Origin: an uncultured Nitrospirota bacterium
Lineage (GTDB): Bacteria; CG2-30-53-67
DNA length: 64,000 bases
NCBI GenBank assembly: GCA_947259355.1
Contig: CAMYMF010000002.1
Span: 62,001-126,000, forward strand
Direction: 5' to 3'
Position numbers and translations under genes: made by a program. Positions within the stretch are counted from its first letter, which is position 1, and every line of letters begins with the position of its first letter. The notes under the pieces were generated by a model, which was not told where the DNA came from, ran no database searches, and worked only from the letters and a program-made list of their open reading frames with translations. This document shows, one piece after another, positions 51,028 through 59,573 of this stretch.

Positions 51028-51385
51028 GCCTAAGGTGGCGTGCGTCGGGGCTATCCCCGGGGCAGGCTGGTCGGCTCACCGGGCGACGCCGAGCCGTAAG
51101 AAGTTTACACCCGTTCCCCCCTAGGCTTACGCCAAAGGCGCATCAGTTATCTATCTTGTCCATCTGAGCTGCACTGCCCTGCCTCACCCGCCCCATGTCG
51201 AGCATCAGCGGGTGAAGAGCGAAGAGCCGGACTAGAATTCTCACAAACTTGATCTGTGCTCACGCTTTGACGTGACCCATTCTGCCAGCCATTTCCCGAT
51301 AAATTCCAAAAACCCACTTGTCTGGTGCGCCAAAACATGAAATAATAACGCCAGCATTTAACTCTATGAAAACAAAGAGGGATTT
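51028..51385. other. Intergenic stretch, about 360 bases
   Basis: Contains a small hairpin (CGGGG-ctat-CCCCG near 51048) shortly after the DUF1573 stop and another weak one (GCC-aaa-GGC near 51134). No T-run, gene or convincing promoter is seen. Possible -10-like TAATAA lies about 40 bases before the next gene. Confidence 0.35.
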
Positions 51386-51892
51386 GTGAGAAACGGGACC
51401 ACCATCGCCTTGATGACGGTTGTGCTCCTCCTCGGTTTGCTCTTTTTCTGGGATGGCGCCATGCGCAGGGAGTTGATCGTCCTGCGGGAGCAGATTCAAA
51501 ACGAAGAGACGGCTCGGGCAGAGGCCGATGGCCGCGTTGTCCGGCGTGTCGATGAGTCGGCCGACCATCTCGCCCTGCAGATGAGTACCATGGAACAGCA
51601 GCTCGAAAAGAGCACGGGCGAACAGGATCTGCGAAAAGATCTTCCCGTAGATTATGTCGAGGCGGTGGAGAACTATATTGCCGAGCAGATCGAGGTGCTT
51701 GTGGGCCAGCGCCCGGTTTTTTCGTTAGCATGGGACGTCGTCTCGGTGCGATTCTGGACCCCCAACGTGGTCGCCGTTCGATGCCGCGACGGTGAGGTCG
51801 CGGGCGAGCTGCTGCTGGTCATCTATCCCCGGGGCGGGCAGGCTTACGCTGCGGAGGTTCTGTACAGCACCGTCAGGCCCTGGGCGGGATAG
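51386..51892 (+). CDS. Membrane-anchored hypothetical protein, 168 aa
   Basis: One N-terminal membrane segment (TTIALMTVVLLLGLLFFW), then a coiled-coil-like stretch (ELIVLREQIQNEETARAEADGRVV) and a mixed alpha/beta C-terminal domain (VFSLAWDVVSVRFWTPNVVAVRCRDGEVAGELLLVIYP). GTG start at 51386 with GAGGG 4 bases upstream. No family recognised. Ends 4 bases before the hydrolase gene and is probably cotranscribed with it. Confidence 0.6.
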   Translation: MRNGTTIALMTVVLLLGLLFFWDGAMRRELIVLREQIQNEETARAEADGRVVRRVDESADHLALQMSTMEQQLEKSTGEQDLRKDLPVDYVEAVENYIAEQIEVLVGQRPVFSLAWDVVSVRFWTPNVVAVRCRDGEVAGELLLVIYPRGGQAYAAEVLYSTVRPWAG

Positions 51893-51896
51893 GACA

Positions 51897-52682
51897 GTGC
51901 CGTTACTTACGCTCCCCTCAGGGCATGATGTTCATTATCAGGATCAGGGCCACGGTGATGTCGTGCTGCTTCTTCACGGCTTGGCGGGGGCGTCCAACTT
52001 CTGGCGGGGGACACTGGAGGCCCTTTCGCCGAAGCATCGCTGCATTGCGCCGGACTTGCTCGGCTTCGGCGACTCCGACAAGCCCCGGGGATGCTACACC
52101 ATTGCCGAGCACGCCGAGATGGTGGTCCGGCTCATGGAAGATCTGGATCTCGGCCGTGTGCATCTCATCGCCCATTCCATGGGGGGGATGGTGGCCATCG
52201 ATTATGTGCTGCGCTTTCCCGAGCGGGTGAAAGGGCTGGTCCTCATCAATGTTCCCGTGTCCGGAGGGCGGTCTCTCCACGGGCGGGGCCGCATCGGTGC
52301 CACCGGGCTCGGTCTTCTGGCCGTGAAGGTGGGGCTTCAGATCCCGCCGGTTCTCTGGGCCCTTCGACAGCTGCCGCGATACTACTTTGTGCTCGATCCG
52401 CGTTACACGGAAGATGCAAAAAAGGCCCCCCTGCACAGCCTGAAGGGAAACGCGGATGCGCTGCGTTGCACGGATCTCTCGGCCCGGCTCCGGGAGATTG
52501 CCGTTCCGACCCTGGTCATCGGAACCGGTCACGACGGCATCGTACGGGCATCCGATTTCGCACTGGCGGCTCGGGAAATACCTGGAGCACGGCATGTGGG
52601 GATCACCGACGCTGGCCACTGCCCCACACTGGAACGGCCGAAGCAGACCCATGCCGCAATTCTTACGTTCCTTGCAGGATGA
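51897..52682 (+). CDS. Alpha/beta hydrolase
   Basis: 261-residue hydrolase of the haloperoxidase/BioH type. Oxyanion region LLLHGLAGASNFW, nucleophile Ser in LIAHSMGGMVA, acid in IGTGHDGIV and catalytic His in DAGHCPTLERP are visible. GTG start at 51897, 4 bases after the preceding stop; AGGA is very close, so coupling is likely. The substrate, probably an ester, is unknown. It is followed by gpsA after 56 bases. Confidence 0.88.
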   Translation: MPLLTLPSGHDVHYQDQGHGDVVLLLHGLAGASNFWRGTLEALSPKHRCIAPDLLGFGDSDKPRGCYTIAEHAEMVVRLMEDLDLGRVHLIAHSMGGMVAIDYVLRFPERVKGLVLINVPVSGGRSLHGRGRIGATGLGLLAVKVGLQIPPVLWALRQLPRYYFVLDPRYTEDAKKAPLHSLKGNADALRCTDLSARLREIAVPTLVIGTGHDGIVRASDFALAAREIPGARHVGITDAGHCPTLERPKQTHAAILTFLAG

Positions 52683-52741
52683 GAGGCGGTGGTGATGGAT
52701 GGGTCCCGAACGTCCAGGATGAACGAGAGGGAGGGGGCATG

Positions 52742-53782
52742 ATGGAAAGGGTTGCGGTCATTGGGGCCGGCGCGTGGGGCACGACCCTCGCGAATCTGCT
52801 GGCTAAGAAAGGGATTTCTGTAACGCTCTGGGTCTACGAGCGGGAGTTGGTGCAGAGCATCCGGCAAAGTCGCGAAAACAAAACGTACCTGCCCGGTGTC
52901 ACGCTGTCGCAGGACCTGCAGGTCAGTGCATCGCCCGAAGAGGTCACTGCCGACGCCGAAATCTTCCTCGTGGTGAGCCCCTCCCATGTTACCCGCGTCG
53001 TTGTGGAGCGATTCCGCCCCTGCATTCCGCAGACGGCGTTGGTCATCAGTGCAACCAAAGGGGTCGAAAATGAAACCCTCCTGACCATGTCGGAGGTGTT
53101 GCCGCAGGTGCTCAGGGCGGTGCCGCCGGAGCAGTTTGCATACCTCTCGGGGCCGAGTTTTGCCCGGGAGGTCTCGCAGGAACTTCCCACGGCCGTGTCG
53201 GTAGCTTCGCGCAGTCGGGAGGTGGCCGAACGGGTGCAGGCTCTCTTCACCATGCCCTACTTCCGGGTCTACACCACGCCCGATGTGGTCGGTGTTGAAC
53301 TGGGCGGTGCCGTCAAGAATGTTCTGGCCATTGCCGCCGGTCTCAGTGACGGTCTCGGTTTCGGTTACGACGCCCGGGCTGCGCTCATCACGCGGGGGTT
53401 GAGCGAGATGTCCCGGCTTGGTACCGCCATGGGGGCGCTGCCGATCACTTTCATGGGACTGGCCGGTCTGGGCGATCTGGTGCTGACCTGTACGGGTGAT
53501 CTCAGCCGGAACCGGAATGTGGGGCTCCAATTGGCCCGGGGGCGCACGCGGGACGACCTGCTGCGGAAGGAGAAAGCCGTGGCCGAAGGGATTCGGACCA
53601 CCCGGTCCGTCCATGAGCTGGCCCAACGACACGGCGTGGAGATGCCGATCACCCGACAGGTTTATCGGATTCTCTATGAAGGGCTGGCCCCCGCCGAGGC
53701 GGTGCGAGAGCTGATGAGCCGGGATCCCCGGGAGGAGCTGGAGGAGCTTGAAGCGAGGCGCCGGATGGGTTGGCGTGTATGA
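52742..53782 (+). CDS. gpsA: NAD(P)-dependent glycerol-3-phosphate dehydrogenase
   Basis: 346-residue enzyme reducing dihydroxyacetone phosphate to glycerol-3-phosphate for phospholipids. Rossmann motif VAVIGAGAWGTTLANLLA, substrate lysine in SATKGVENETLL, catalytic Lys in ELGGAVKNVLAIAAGLSDG, and GDLVLTCTGDLSRNR are all present. ATG at 52739 or 52742 (paired ATGATG), behind GAGGGAGGGGGC. Overlaps the next gene by 4 bases (ATGA). Confidence 0.96.
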   Translation: MERVAVIGAGAWGTTLANLLAKKGISVTLWVYERELVQSIRQSRENKTYLPGVTLSQDLQVSASPEEVTADAEIFLVVSPSHVTRVVVERFRPCIPQTALVISATKGVENETLLTMSEVLPQVLRAVPPEQFAYLSGPSFAREVSQELPTAVSVASRSREVAERVQALFTMPYFRVYTTPDVVGVELGGAVKNVLAIAAGLSDGLGFGYDARAALITRGLSEMSRLGTAMGALPITFMGLAGLGDLVLTCTGDLSRNRNVGLQLARGRTRDDLLRKEKAVAEGIRTTRSVHELAQRHGVEMPITRQVYRILYEGLAPAEAVRELMSRDPREELEELEARRRMGWRV

Positions 53783-55416
53783 CACCGCTCGCACTGTTTC
53801 GGATCGCCGTGGGGCTCTTCGGCGGTGTCGGACTTTTCGTCTACGGCATGAAGGTGGCCGGCGGCGGGCTGCAGAAGGTGGCCGGCAGGCGGCTGCGCAA
53901 TGTTCTCGACACGCTGACGAGCACGCCCCTTCGCGGGACCCTCATCGGCGCGCTCATGGCCGCGACCATACAGTCTTCCAGCGCCACCACGGTGATGCTG
54001 GTGGGATTTGTCAACGCCTCCCTCATAACCCTGACACAAGCCATCGGTCTGGTCTATGGCGCCAATATCGGCACGACCCTCACGGTTCAGCTGATCGCTT
54101 TTCGGCTTGCCGATTACTCGTTGCTCTTCGTCGGGACGGGGGTCTTCTTCTCGCTCATGAAACGCAACCGGGTGGTCCAGTATGTGGGCCAGTCTTGCCT
54201 CGGTTTCGGCCTGATCTTTCTTGGGCTTAAGATTCTGAGCGAGACGACGGAGCCCCTTCGTGCCGTTCCAGTCTTCGTCGACACCCTGCTGGCCATGGGG
54301 ACCTATCCGCTGCTGGGCATTGCCGTTTCGGCAGTCTTCACCGGGATCATCCAGAGCAGTGCGGCCACCATCGGGATTGCCATGGTGCTGGCCGGTCAGG
54401 GGCTCCTCGATTTGGCGGCGGTGATCCCGATCATCCTCGGTGCAGATATCGGCACCTGCAGCACCGCCCTGCTTTCCAGTATCGGCTCGTCCCGGGAGGG
54501 CAAACGGGTCGCCTTCGCCCATCTTCTCTATAACGTGATCGGTACAGCCCTGGTCTATCCGGTGATGCATCTTTTTCGCGATCTGATCTTGCTCGTGAGC
54601 GACCCCTTTACCTCGAGTATTTCCAGGCAGATTGCCAATGGGCACATGCTATTCAAGTTGCTCAACACCTTGGTGCTGCTGCCCTTGACGGTCCCTTTCC
54701 GCAAGCTGGTCATCTTGATGATTCCCATTATGCCCGAACTGGAGCGAATCTTCGAGGTGCGCTACCTGGATCGTCAAATGCTCGGCACCCCAGAAATTGC
54801 CCTGGGCGAAGCCTATCGCGAGGCGGAGCGGATGGGGCATCGGGTGCTGCAGATGCTCCGGCAGTCCATGCGGGTCTTCCGGGACAGTGATGATCTGCTG
54901 CGGGAGAAGATCAAGACCATGGACAACGAAGTCGATTTCCTGGATGATGCCATCACGCGCTATCTGACGGCCCTCGCCCAGTCGGACCTGACCCCAGAGC
55001 AATCGGAGCGGGAGGTCTCCCTGCTCTACATCGTGGACGATCTGGAGCACATCGGGGATCTCATCGACAAGAGTCTCATGGAACTGGCCAGAAAGAAGAT
55101 GGATCTGGGGTTGCGCTTCTCGGCGGAAGGGGAGGAGGAGATCCGGCTCATGCACGGAAAGGTCTGCGACAATTTACACCTTGCGGTGCAATCCTTTGCC
55201 GGATGGGATGCAGCCAAAGGCAGGCGTGTTCTGGCGGCCTTGCCGCACATTGACAAGCTCGAAGCCGATCTGAGATTTGCACACATCGGCCGGCTCCACG
55301 AGGGCCTCCAGGAGTCCCTCGACACCAGTGCCATCCATCTGGATGTCATCAGTACACTCAAACAGATCAACTCCCACGCGGCCGGCATCGCGCAGGTGGT
55401 CACGGGACGGCTCTGA
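53779..55416 (+). CDS. Na/Pi cotransporter family protein with PhoU-like domain
   Basis: 545-residue inner-membrane protein. The NptA-type transport core has two inverted repeats, each with the QSSSAT motif (MAATIQSSSATTVMLVGF and VFTGIIQSSAATIGIAMVL). The C-terminal about 200 residues are a PhoU-like helical bundle (LYIVDDLEHIGDLIDKSL, LRFAHIGRLHEGL). It imports phosphate with Na+ or another counter-ion. Starts with an ATGA overlap of gpsA, so coupled. Confidence 0.92.
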   Translation: MTPLALFRIAVGLFGGVGLFVYGMKVAGGGLQKVAGRRLRNVLDTLTSTPLRGTLIGALMAATIQSSSATTVMLVGFVNASLITLTQAIGLVYGANIGTTLTVQLIAFRLADYSLLFVGTGVFFSLMKRNRVVQYVGQSCLGFGLIFLGLKILSETTEPLRAVPVFVDTLLAMGTYPLLGIAVSAVFTGIIQSSAATIGIAMVLAGQGLLDLAAVIPIILGADIGTCSTALLSSIGSSREGKRVAFAHLLYNVIGTALVYPVMHLFRDLILLVSDPFTSSISRQIANGHMLFKLLNTLVLLPLTVPFRKLVILMIPIMPELERIFEVRYLDRQMLGTPEIALGEAYREAERMGHRVLQMLRQSMRVFRDSDDLLREKIKTMDNEVDFLDDAITRYLTALAQSDLTPEQSEREVSLLYIVDDLEHIGDLIDKSLMELARKKMDLGLRFSAEGEEEIRLMHGKVCDNLHLAVQSFAGWDAAKGRRVLAALPHIDKLEADLRFAHIGRLHEGLQESLDTSAIHLDVISTLKQINSHAAGIAQVVTGRL

Positions 55417-55447
55417 GACGAAAGCGCCACAGAGAAGGGGGAATGCC

Positions 55448-56227
55448 ATGAATCAGAAGGATTTGAAGGCTTTGCTGAAAGGGCTCCAGGAGGGCGATGT
55501 CTCCGTCGCGCACGCCATGCGTCGGTTACGGCATCTACCCTACGAGGGGGTCGGCTTTGCGCACATCGACCACCACCGCAGCTTGCGTCAGGGCGGTCCC
55601 GAGGTCATCTTCTGTGAAGGCAAGACGGATCACCAGGTCCTGAAAATCATTGAACGGATGCGGGCTGGAGGGCACGACGTCCTGGCCACCCGGGTCTCCC
55701 GGCAGACCTATGCCAAGGTGCGCAAGATCCACAAAGAGGCCATGTATCATGATCAGTCCCGGACCCTGGTCATTCAACCGAAGAAGAAAAGACGCACCCG
55801 GGGAACGGTACTGGTTGTCTCGGCGGGCACGTCGGACATCCCGGTGGCGGAGGAGGCTTCGGTGACGGCGGCCACCCTCGGCAGTCGGGTGGACACGCTC
55901 TATGACGTCGGGGTGGCGGGGATTCACCGCCTCTTGGATCAGAAGGAGCGGATCATCTCCGCCCGGGTACTCGTCGTAGTTGCGGGCATGGAGGGCGCCC
56001 TGGCCAGTGTGGTGGCCGGGCTGGTAGACAAGCCGGTGATTGCCGTCCCGACGAGCGTTGGCTACGGTGCGAGTTTCGGTGGCGTGGCCGCGCTGCTCAG
56101 CATGCTCAACTCCTGTGCTTCCGGCGTGGCCACCGTCAACATCGACAACGGTTTTGCTGCCGGCACCATGGCCCACCGGATCAATACCCTGGGCGAAGCG
56201 TCCCCATCAAAGCAAAAGGAGGCATGA
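55448..56227 (+). CDS. larB: Nickel pincer cofactor biosynthesis protein LarB
   Basis: 259-residue carboxylase that acts on nicotinic acid adenine dinucleotide, the first step toward the nickel-pincer cofactor of lactate racemase. Family motifs: GFAHIDHHRSLRQGGPEVIFCEGKT, SAGTSDIPVAEEA, YDVGVAGIHRLL, and the AIR-carboxylase-like segment VPTSVGYGASFGGVAALL with NIDNGFAAG. GGGGGAATGCC upstream of ATG at 55448. Neither larC nor larE nor larA is visible in this window. Confidence 0.9.
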   Translation: MNQKDLKALLKGLQEGDVSVAHAMRRLRHLPYEGVGFAHIDHHRSLRQGGPEVIFCEGKTDHQVLKIIERMRAGGHDVLATRVSRQTYAKVRKIHKEAMYHDQSRTLVIQPKKKRRTRGTVLVVSAGTSDIPVAEEASVTAATLGSRVDTLYDVGVAGIHRLLDQKERIISARVLVVVAGMEGALASVVAGLVDKPVIAVPTSVGYGASFGGVAALLSMLNSCASGVATVNIDNGFAAGTMAHRINTLGEASPSKQKEA

Positions 56228-56233
56228 CAGCGG

Positions 56234-56992
56234 ATGGGTCTCTCGAGAGCGCTGCGGATTCTAACGATTGCCGGTTCGGATCCCACGGGGGGCGCAGGCA
56301 TCCAGGCGGACCTTCGAACCTTTGACCGGCTCAGGGCGCAGGGCCGTTCCGTGATCACCGCGATTACCGTACAGGATCGTCGGGGGGTGCACGATTTCTT
56401 TCCGGTCTCCCCGGAGGTTTTGAAGCGGCAACTCGAAGCGGTGCTTCGGGACTCACCGCCCGATGCGGTCAAGACGGGCATGCTGGTCAACGGAGAAACG
56501 GTCCACGTCGTGGCGGGGCTGCTCCGCCGCTTTCCACCGCCGGTGCTCGTCGTGGATCCGGTGATCCGCTCCTCCGGTGGGGTGGCGCTTCTCAGCCCTG
56601 ACGGGGTGGCCGCCCTGCGTTCGATGCTGCTTCCCATGGCGACCGTAGTGACGCCCAATCTTCCCGAAGCGGAGGCCCTGGCCGGTCTGCGGCAGGCGCC
56701 GGGTGTTTCCACAGCGGCATTTGTGCAGTCCCTCTGTGAGAAGATCATTGCCCAGGGGCCCCGTTACGTCATCATCACTGGGGGGCACCGCTCGGGGGAC
56801 CCCGTCGATGTTCTCTGCGACAGGCAGGAGGTCCGCGCCTTTGGATCCCGTCGACTCGCAGGCGAGCTGCACGGCAGCGGTTGCATCTTTGCGTCGGCCC
56901 TTTCCGTCCACCTGGCGGCAGGACGCCCCGTCGAAGAGGCCCTGCGCCGGGCCAAGACCTACACGCGCGCGCGGCTTCGGGAGCAGCTCTGA
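56234..56992 (+). CDS. thiD: Hydroxymethylpyrimidine/phosphomethylpyrimidine kinase
   Basis: 252-residue kinase of the thiamine pyrimidine branch. ILTIAGSDPTGGAGIQADL near the N terminus, VKTGMLVNGE, LVVDPVIRSSGGVALL, VTPNLPEAEAL, and the anion-hole GELHGSGCIFASAL are visible. Start at 56234; GGAGG lies 11 bases upstream. It stands 6 bases after larB, without other thi genes nearby. Confidence 0.93.
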   Translation: MGLSRALRILTIAGSDPTGGAGIQADLRTFDRLRAQGRSVITAITVQDRRGVHDFFPVSPEVLKRQLEAVLRDSPPDAVKTGMLVNGETVHVVAGLLRRFPPPVLVVDPVIRSSGGVALLSPDGVAALRSMLLPMATVVTPNLPEAEALAGLRQAPGVSTAAFVQSLCEKIIAQGPRYVIITGGHRSGDPVDVLCDRQEVRAFGSRRLAGELHGSGCIFASALSVHLAAGRPVEEALRRAKTYTRARLREQL

Positions 56993-57152
56993 GTTCTCCC
57001 CACATCGTACCACCGCTGAGTTCCCTCTTTTGCCTCTGCTTTCCTGCCCAAGCCCATCCGTCCATATCTGACCCATTCATGTCCCGCTGGCACAAGATAT
57101 TGGATCCGATCCGCGATAAATAGATGACGATTCGGCCCCTCGGCCAGCCGCG

Positions 57153-57159
57153 AAGTGGG
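57153..57159 (+). promoter_or_regulatory. Possible upstream MraZ box
   Basis: AAGTGGG lies exactly 80 bases before the first of the three clustered boxes, on the same helical face. It may be a distal MraZ site or coincidence. Confidence 0.3.
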
Positions 57160-57194
57160 AACCGTGCGCGCCAAGCGAAAATTCAATATTTTCC

Positions 57195-57224
57195 TTGACA
57201 TATCCGAAATCCCGCAGTTATACT
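57195..57224 (+). promoter_or_regulatory. Promoter of the dcw cluster (Pmra)
   Basis: Perfect TTGACA (57195-57200), an 18-base spacer, and TATACT (57219-57224). It lies 42 bases before the mraZ start, just upstream of the MraZ boxes. Confidence 0.8.
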
Positions 57225-57232
57225 TCGGGCCT

Positions 57233-57259
57233 GAGTGGAGCGAAGTGGGAGAAAGTGGG
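57233..57259 (+). promoter_or_regulatory. MraZ operator: three 10-bp spaced boxes
   Basis: GAGTGGA (57233), AAGTGGG (57243) and AAGTGGG (57253) recur every 10 bases between the -10 box and mraZ. They match the TGGGN/GTGG-type direct repeats bound by MraZ in other bacteria, so autorepression is expected. Confidence 0.75.
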
Positions 57260-57265
57260 GACTGC

Positions 57266-57700
57266 GTGTTCAGGGGCAAGTTTACGCACAACATCGACGC
57301 CAAAGGTCGCCTCAGCTTTCCCGCCAAATTCCGGGAAGTACTCTCCGGAAACTTCGAAGAAAAACTGATCGTCATCAAATACAATCGCTGTCTTCGCGCC
57401 TATCCGCTCTCCGAGTGGATCGCCTTTGAAAACGCGCGCAACAAGCAGTACCGTACGCCGGCGCAGGAGGAAACACTGCGAATGGTACTCGGCTCCCTGG
57501 GCGAGTGCGGTTTCGACAAACAGGGGCGCATCCTGATACCCCAGGACTTGCGGGACTACGCTGGACTGAACAAGGAAGTCGTCCTGGTGGGGGTTTTCAA
57601 CAAGATTGAAATCTGGGCCAGTCAGCGCTGGGACGAGGAAGTGCTGCGCGTGCAGGAATCCCAGGATCTACCGGAGGCATTGGCCCAGCTCGGCCTGTAA
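57266..57700 (+). CDS. mraZ: Transcriptional regulator MraZ
   Basis: 144-residue AbrB-like DNA-binding protein that controls the dcw operon. FRGKFTHNIDAKGRLSFPAKFRE at the start and LGECGFDKQGRILIPQDLRDYAGL in the second repeat carry the two DxxGR motifs. GTG start at 57266. The N-terminal frame extends upstream but would cover the promoter. The MraZ boxes lie directly upstream. Confidence 0.95.
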   Translation: MFRGKFTHNIDAKGRLSFPAKFREVLSGNFEEKLIVIKYNRCLRAYPLSEWIAFENARNKQYRTPAQEETLRMVLGSLGECGFDKQGRILIPQDLRDYAGLNKEVVLVGVFNKIEIWASQRWDEEVLRVQESQDLPEALAQLGL

Positions 57701-57752
57701 GGGGGGCTTCGCGGACACATTGGCAACCCTTGCGGCCACGGGGGAGGGGCGG

Positions 57753-58154
57753 ATGGGAGGTTGTGGGGATCAAAAGCTCAAGGTCATGGTGCTCAGACTC
57801 GACCGGGACATTGATGTACGGGACATGGAGCGGATTTGCGAGGTGGTCGATGCCTATCGGGCTCGGGGCTTTTCGTTCTCCATTCTCGATCTGGGCGGCG
57901 TGCATCACGTCAACGGTGTCGGTCTGAGACATTTGTCCAAAACGGCCGTGCAGCTGCGCGCGTCGGGCGGCGCGCTCACCATATCGGGGATGAGCGGTTC
58001 CCTGAAGAGCATCTTCGAAACTGTCGGCGTCTACAATGATTTCGAGTACGTTATCAGCTCGACGCGAGCGATCGAGGCAATCAAGGAAGCGCGCGGCGCC
58101 CGGGATCTCGACCTCGCCGTCATCCGCGGTCGGGGTTTGCAGGGGATCCATTGA
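57753..58154 (+). CDS. STAS-domain protein lacking the usual phospho-serine
   Basis: 133-residue anti-sigma factor antagonist-like domain. LKVMVLRLDRDIDVRDMERI, FSILDLGGVHHVNGVGLRHLSKT and GALTISGMSGSLKSIFETVGVYNDF fit the STAS fold. In SpoIIAA-type antagonists the helix starts with D-S-S/T-G-L; here the position reads N-G-V-G-L, so the phospho-acceptor serine is absent. ATG at 57753 has GGGAGGGGCGG upstream. It is inserted between mraZ and rsmH in the dcw operon, where normally no such gene is found. Confidence 0.82.
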   Translation: MGGCGDQKLKVMVLRLDRDIDVRDMERICEVVDAYRARGFSFSILDLGGVHHVNGVGLRHLSKTAVQLRASGGALTISGMSGSLKSIFETVGVYNDFEYVISSTRAIEAIKEARGARDLDLAVIRGRGLQGIH

Positions 58155-58212
58155 CGGCCGGCGAGTCGGGCAAGCGCGCAGGGCCGATGCGGCCCGTGGG
58201 GTGGCCTGTCCG

Positions 58213-59154
58213 TTGACTGTCAGACACGAACCGGTCCTGTTGCAGCAGAGTCTTGAAGCGCTGCAGATTCGCGCCGCCGGCATCTATGTCGATTGCACCC
58301 TCGGCGGCGGCGGGCATGCTGAGCCGATCGTGCAAAGGCTCTCGGGGGACGGCCTGCTCATTGGCCTCGATCAGGACGCCGAAGCCATTGCCCGTGCCAC
58401 CCGGCGGCTCGCTCCCTTTGGGTCCCGGGTGAGGATATTGCAGGGGAACTTCCGCCACGTGGCGGCTCTGCTCCATGCGGCAGAGGTCGACCGGGTTGAT
58501 GGGATCCTGATGGATCTCGGCCTGTCGCGCGATCAGTTGGAGGCCACCTTGGGAGGGTTCAGTTTTCTGAGGGACGCCCCGCTGGATATGCGGATGAATC
58601 GTGACGCGTCCATTCCGACGGCGGGCGATATCCTCAACGGGGCCGACCCGAAAACACTGGGGAAGATGCTTTTAGAATACGGCGAAGAGAAGCGATGGCG
58701 GACCATCGTGAGGGCTGTTGTCAAAGCTCGTGAAGCGGCGCCCATTCGAACCACGCGACAGTTGGCCGATTTGGTCACGCGGGCCTTGCCGGGGGCACGG
58801 CGTTACAAGATTCATCCCGCGACGCGCACGTTTCAGGCTTTGCGAATCGCCGTGAACGACGAGCTGAATGCACTCCGGGAAGGACTTCAAGGGGCCTTTC
58901 ATCGGCTCAGGCCGGGCGGTCGACTCTGTGTGATCTCCTTTCATTCGCTGGAAGACCGGATCGTGAAGCACTTTTTTCAAGCTCTGGAGAAGGGGTGTGT
59001 CTGTCCACCGGCCCTGCCGGTCTGTGCGTGTGGCAAAACCCCCTCCCTGCGGCGTGTCCATCGCCGGCCCATTGTGCCGTCTGCCGCTGAGGTGAAGCGC
59101 AACCCAGCGGCCCGAAGCGCTCGGCTTCGGACCGGCGAAAAGTTGTCGGAGTAA
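58213..59154 (+). CDS. rsmH: 16S rRNA (cytosine(1402)-N4)-methyltransferase
   Basis: 313-residue methyltransferase (formerly MraW). SAM-binding motif YVDCTLGGGGHAEPI, then GILMDLGLSRDQLE, DMRMN, NDELNALREGL and VISFHSLEDRIVKHFF near the end. TTG at 58213 is chosen for the GGGGTGG 8 bases upstream and the family N terminus HEPVLLQQSLEAL; GTG at 58201 is possible. Second conserved dcw gene. Confidence 0.95.
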   Translation: MTVRHEPVLLQQSLEALQIRAAGIYVDCTLGGGGHAEPIVQRLSGDGLLIGLDQDAEAIARATRRLAPFGSRVRILQGNFRHVAALLHAAEVDRVDGILMDLGLSRDQLEATLGGFSFLRDAPLDMRMNRDASIPTAGDILNGADPKTLGKMLLEYGEEKRWRTIVRAVVKAREAAPIRTTRQLADLVTRALPGARRYKIHPATRTFQALRIAVNDELNALREGLQGAFHRLRPGGRLCVISFHSLEDRIVKHFFQALEKGCVCPPALPVCACGKTPSLRRVHRRPIVPSAAEVKRNPAARSARLRTGEKLSE

Positions 59155-59157
59155 ACC

Positions 59158-59493
59158 ATGCACCCTCAGACCCGGGCGCTTTCGGGCCCGCAGAAGATCA
59201 ATATTTTCTCCAAGAAGAACCCGGCGCGCGTCCGGCTCCGTCTGCCTTATCTGTTGGTGGTGCTCTTCGGTATCTTTGTCGGGATCTTCGCCGTCTGGGA
59301 ACGCATCCACTACGTCCGGCTCGGCTACGACATCGCTCTCTTGAAGCAGGAGAACGAAAAACTGGTCAAGGAGCATCGCACCCTGCTGCTCGAGTTGAAG
59401 ACGTCCATTTCTCTGGACAAGGTCGAAAAGCGTGCCCGGAAGACGCTGAAAATGGAAGTCCCCGAGCGGGGCCAGGTTCTCTACGTCAAGTAA
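59158..59493 (+). CDS. ftsL: Cell division protein FtsL-like
   Basis: 111-residue bitopic membrane protein. One membrane segment (LPYLLVVLFGIFVGIFAVW) precedes a leucine-zipper-like coiled coil (DIALLKQENEKLVKEHRTLLLELK). It pairs with FtsB/DivIC and activates FtsWI at the septum. The position between rsmH and ftsI is diagnostic, since sequence conservation is low. GGAG lies 6 bases before ATG at 59158. Confidence 0.85.
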   Translation: MHPQTRALSGPQKINIFSKKNPARVRLRLPYLLVVLFGIFVGIFAVWERIHYVRLGYDIALLKQENEKLVKEHRTLLLELKTSISLDKVEKRARKTLKMEVPERGQVLYVK

Positions 59494-59573
59494 CGGGGCC
59501 CCCGCATGGGGCGCGGGGTCAGCCAGACCCCTTGCCGGTGCGGCGGCAACGTCTCCTTTGGATGGGTGGTTTG

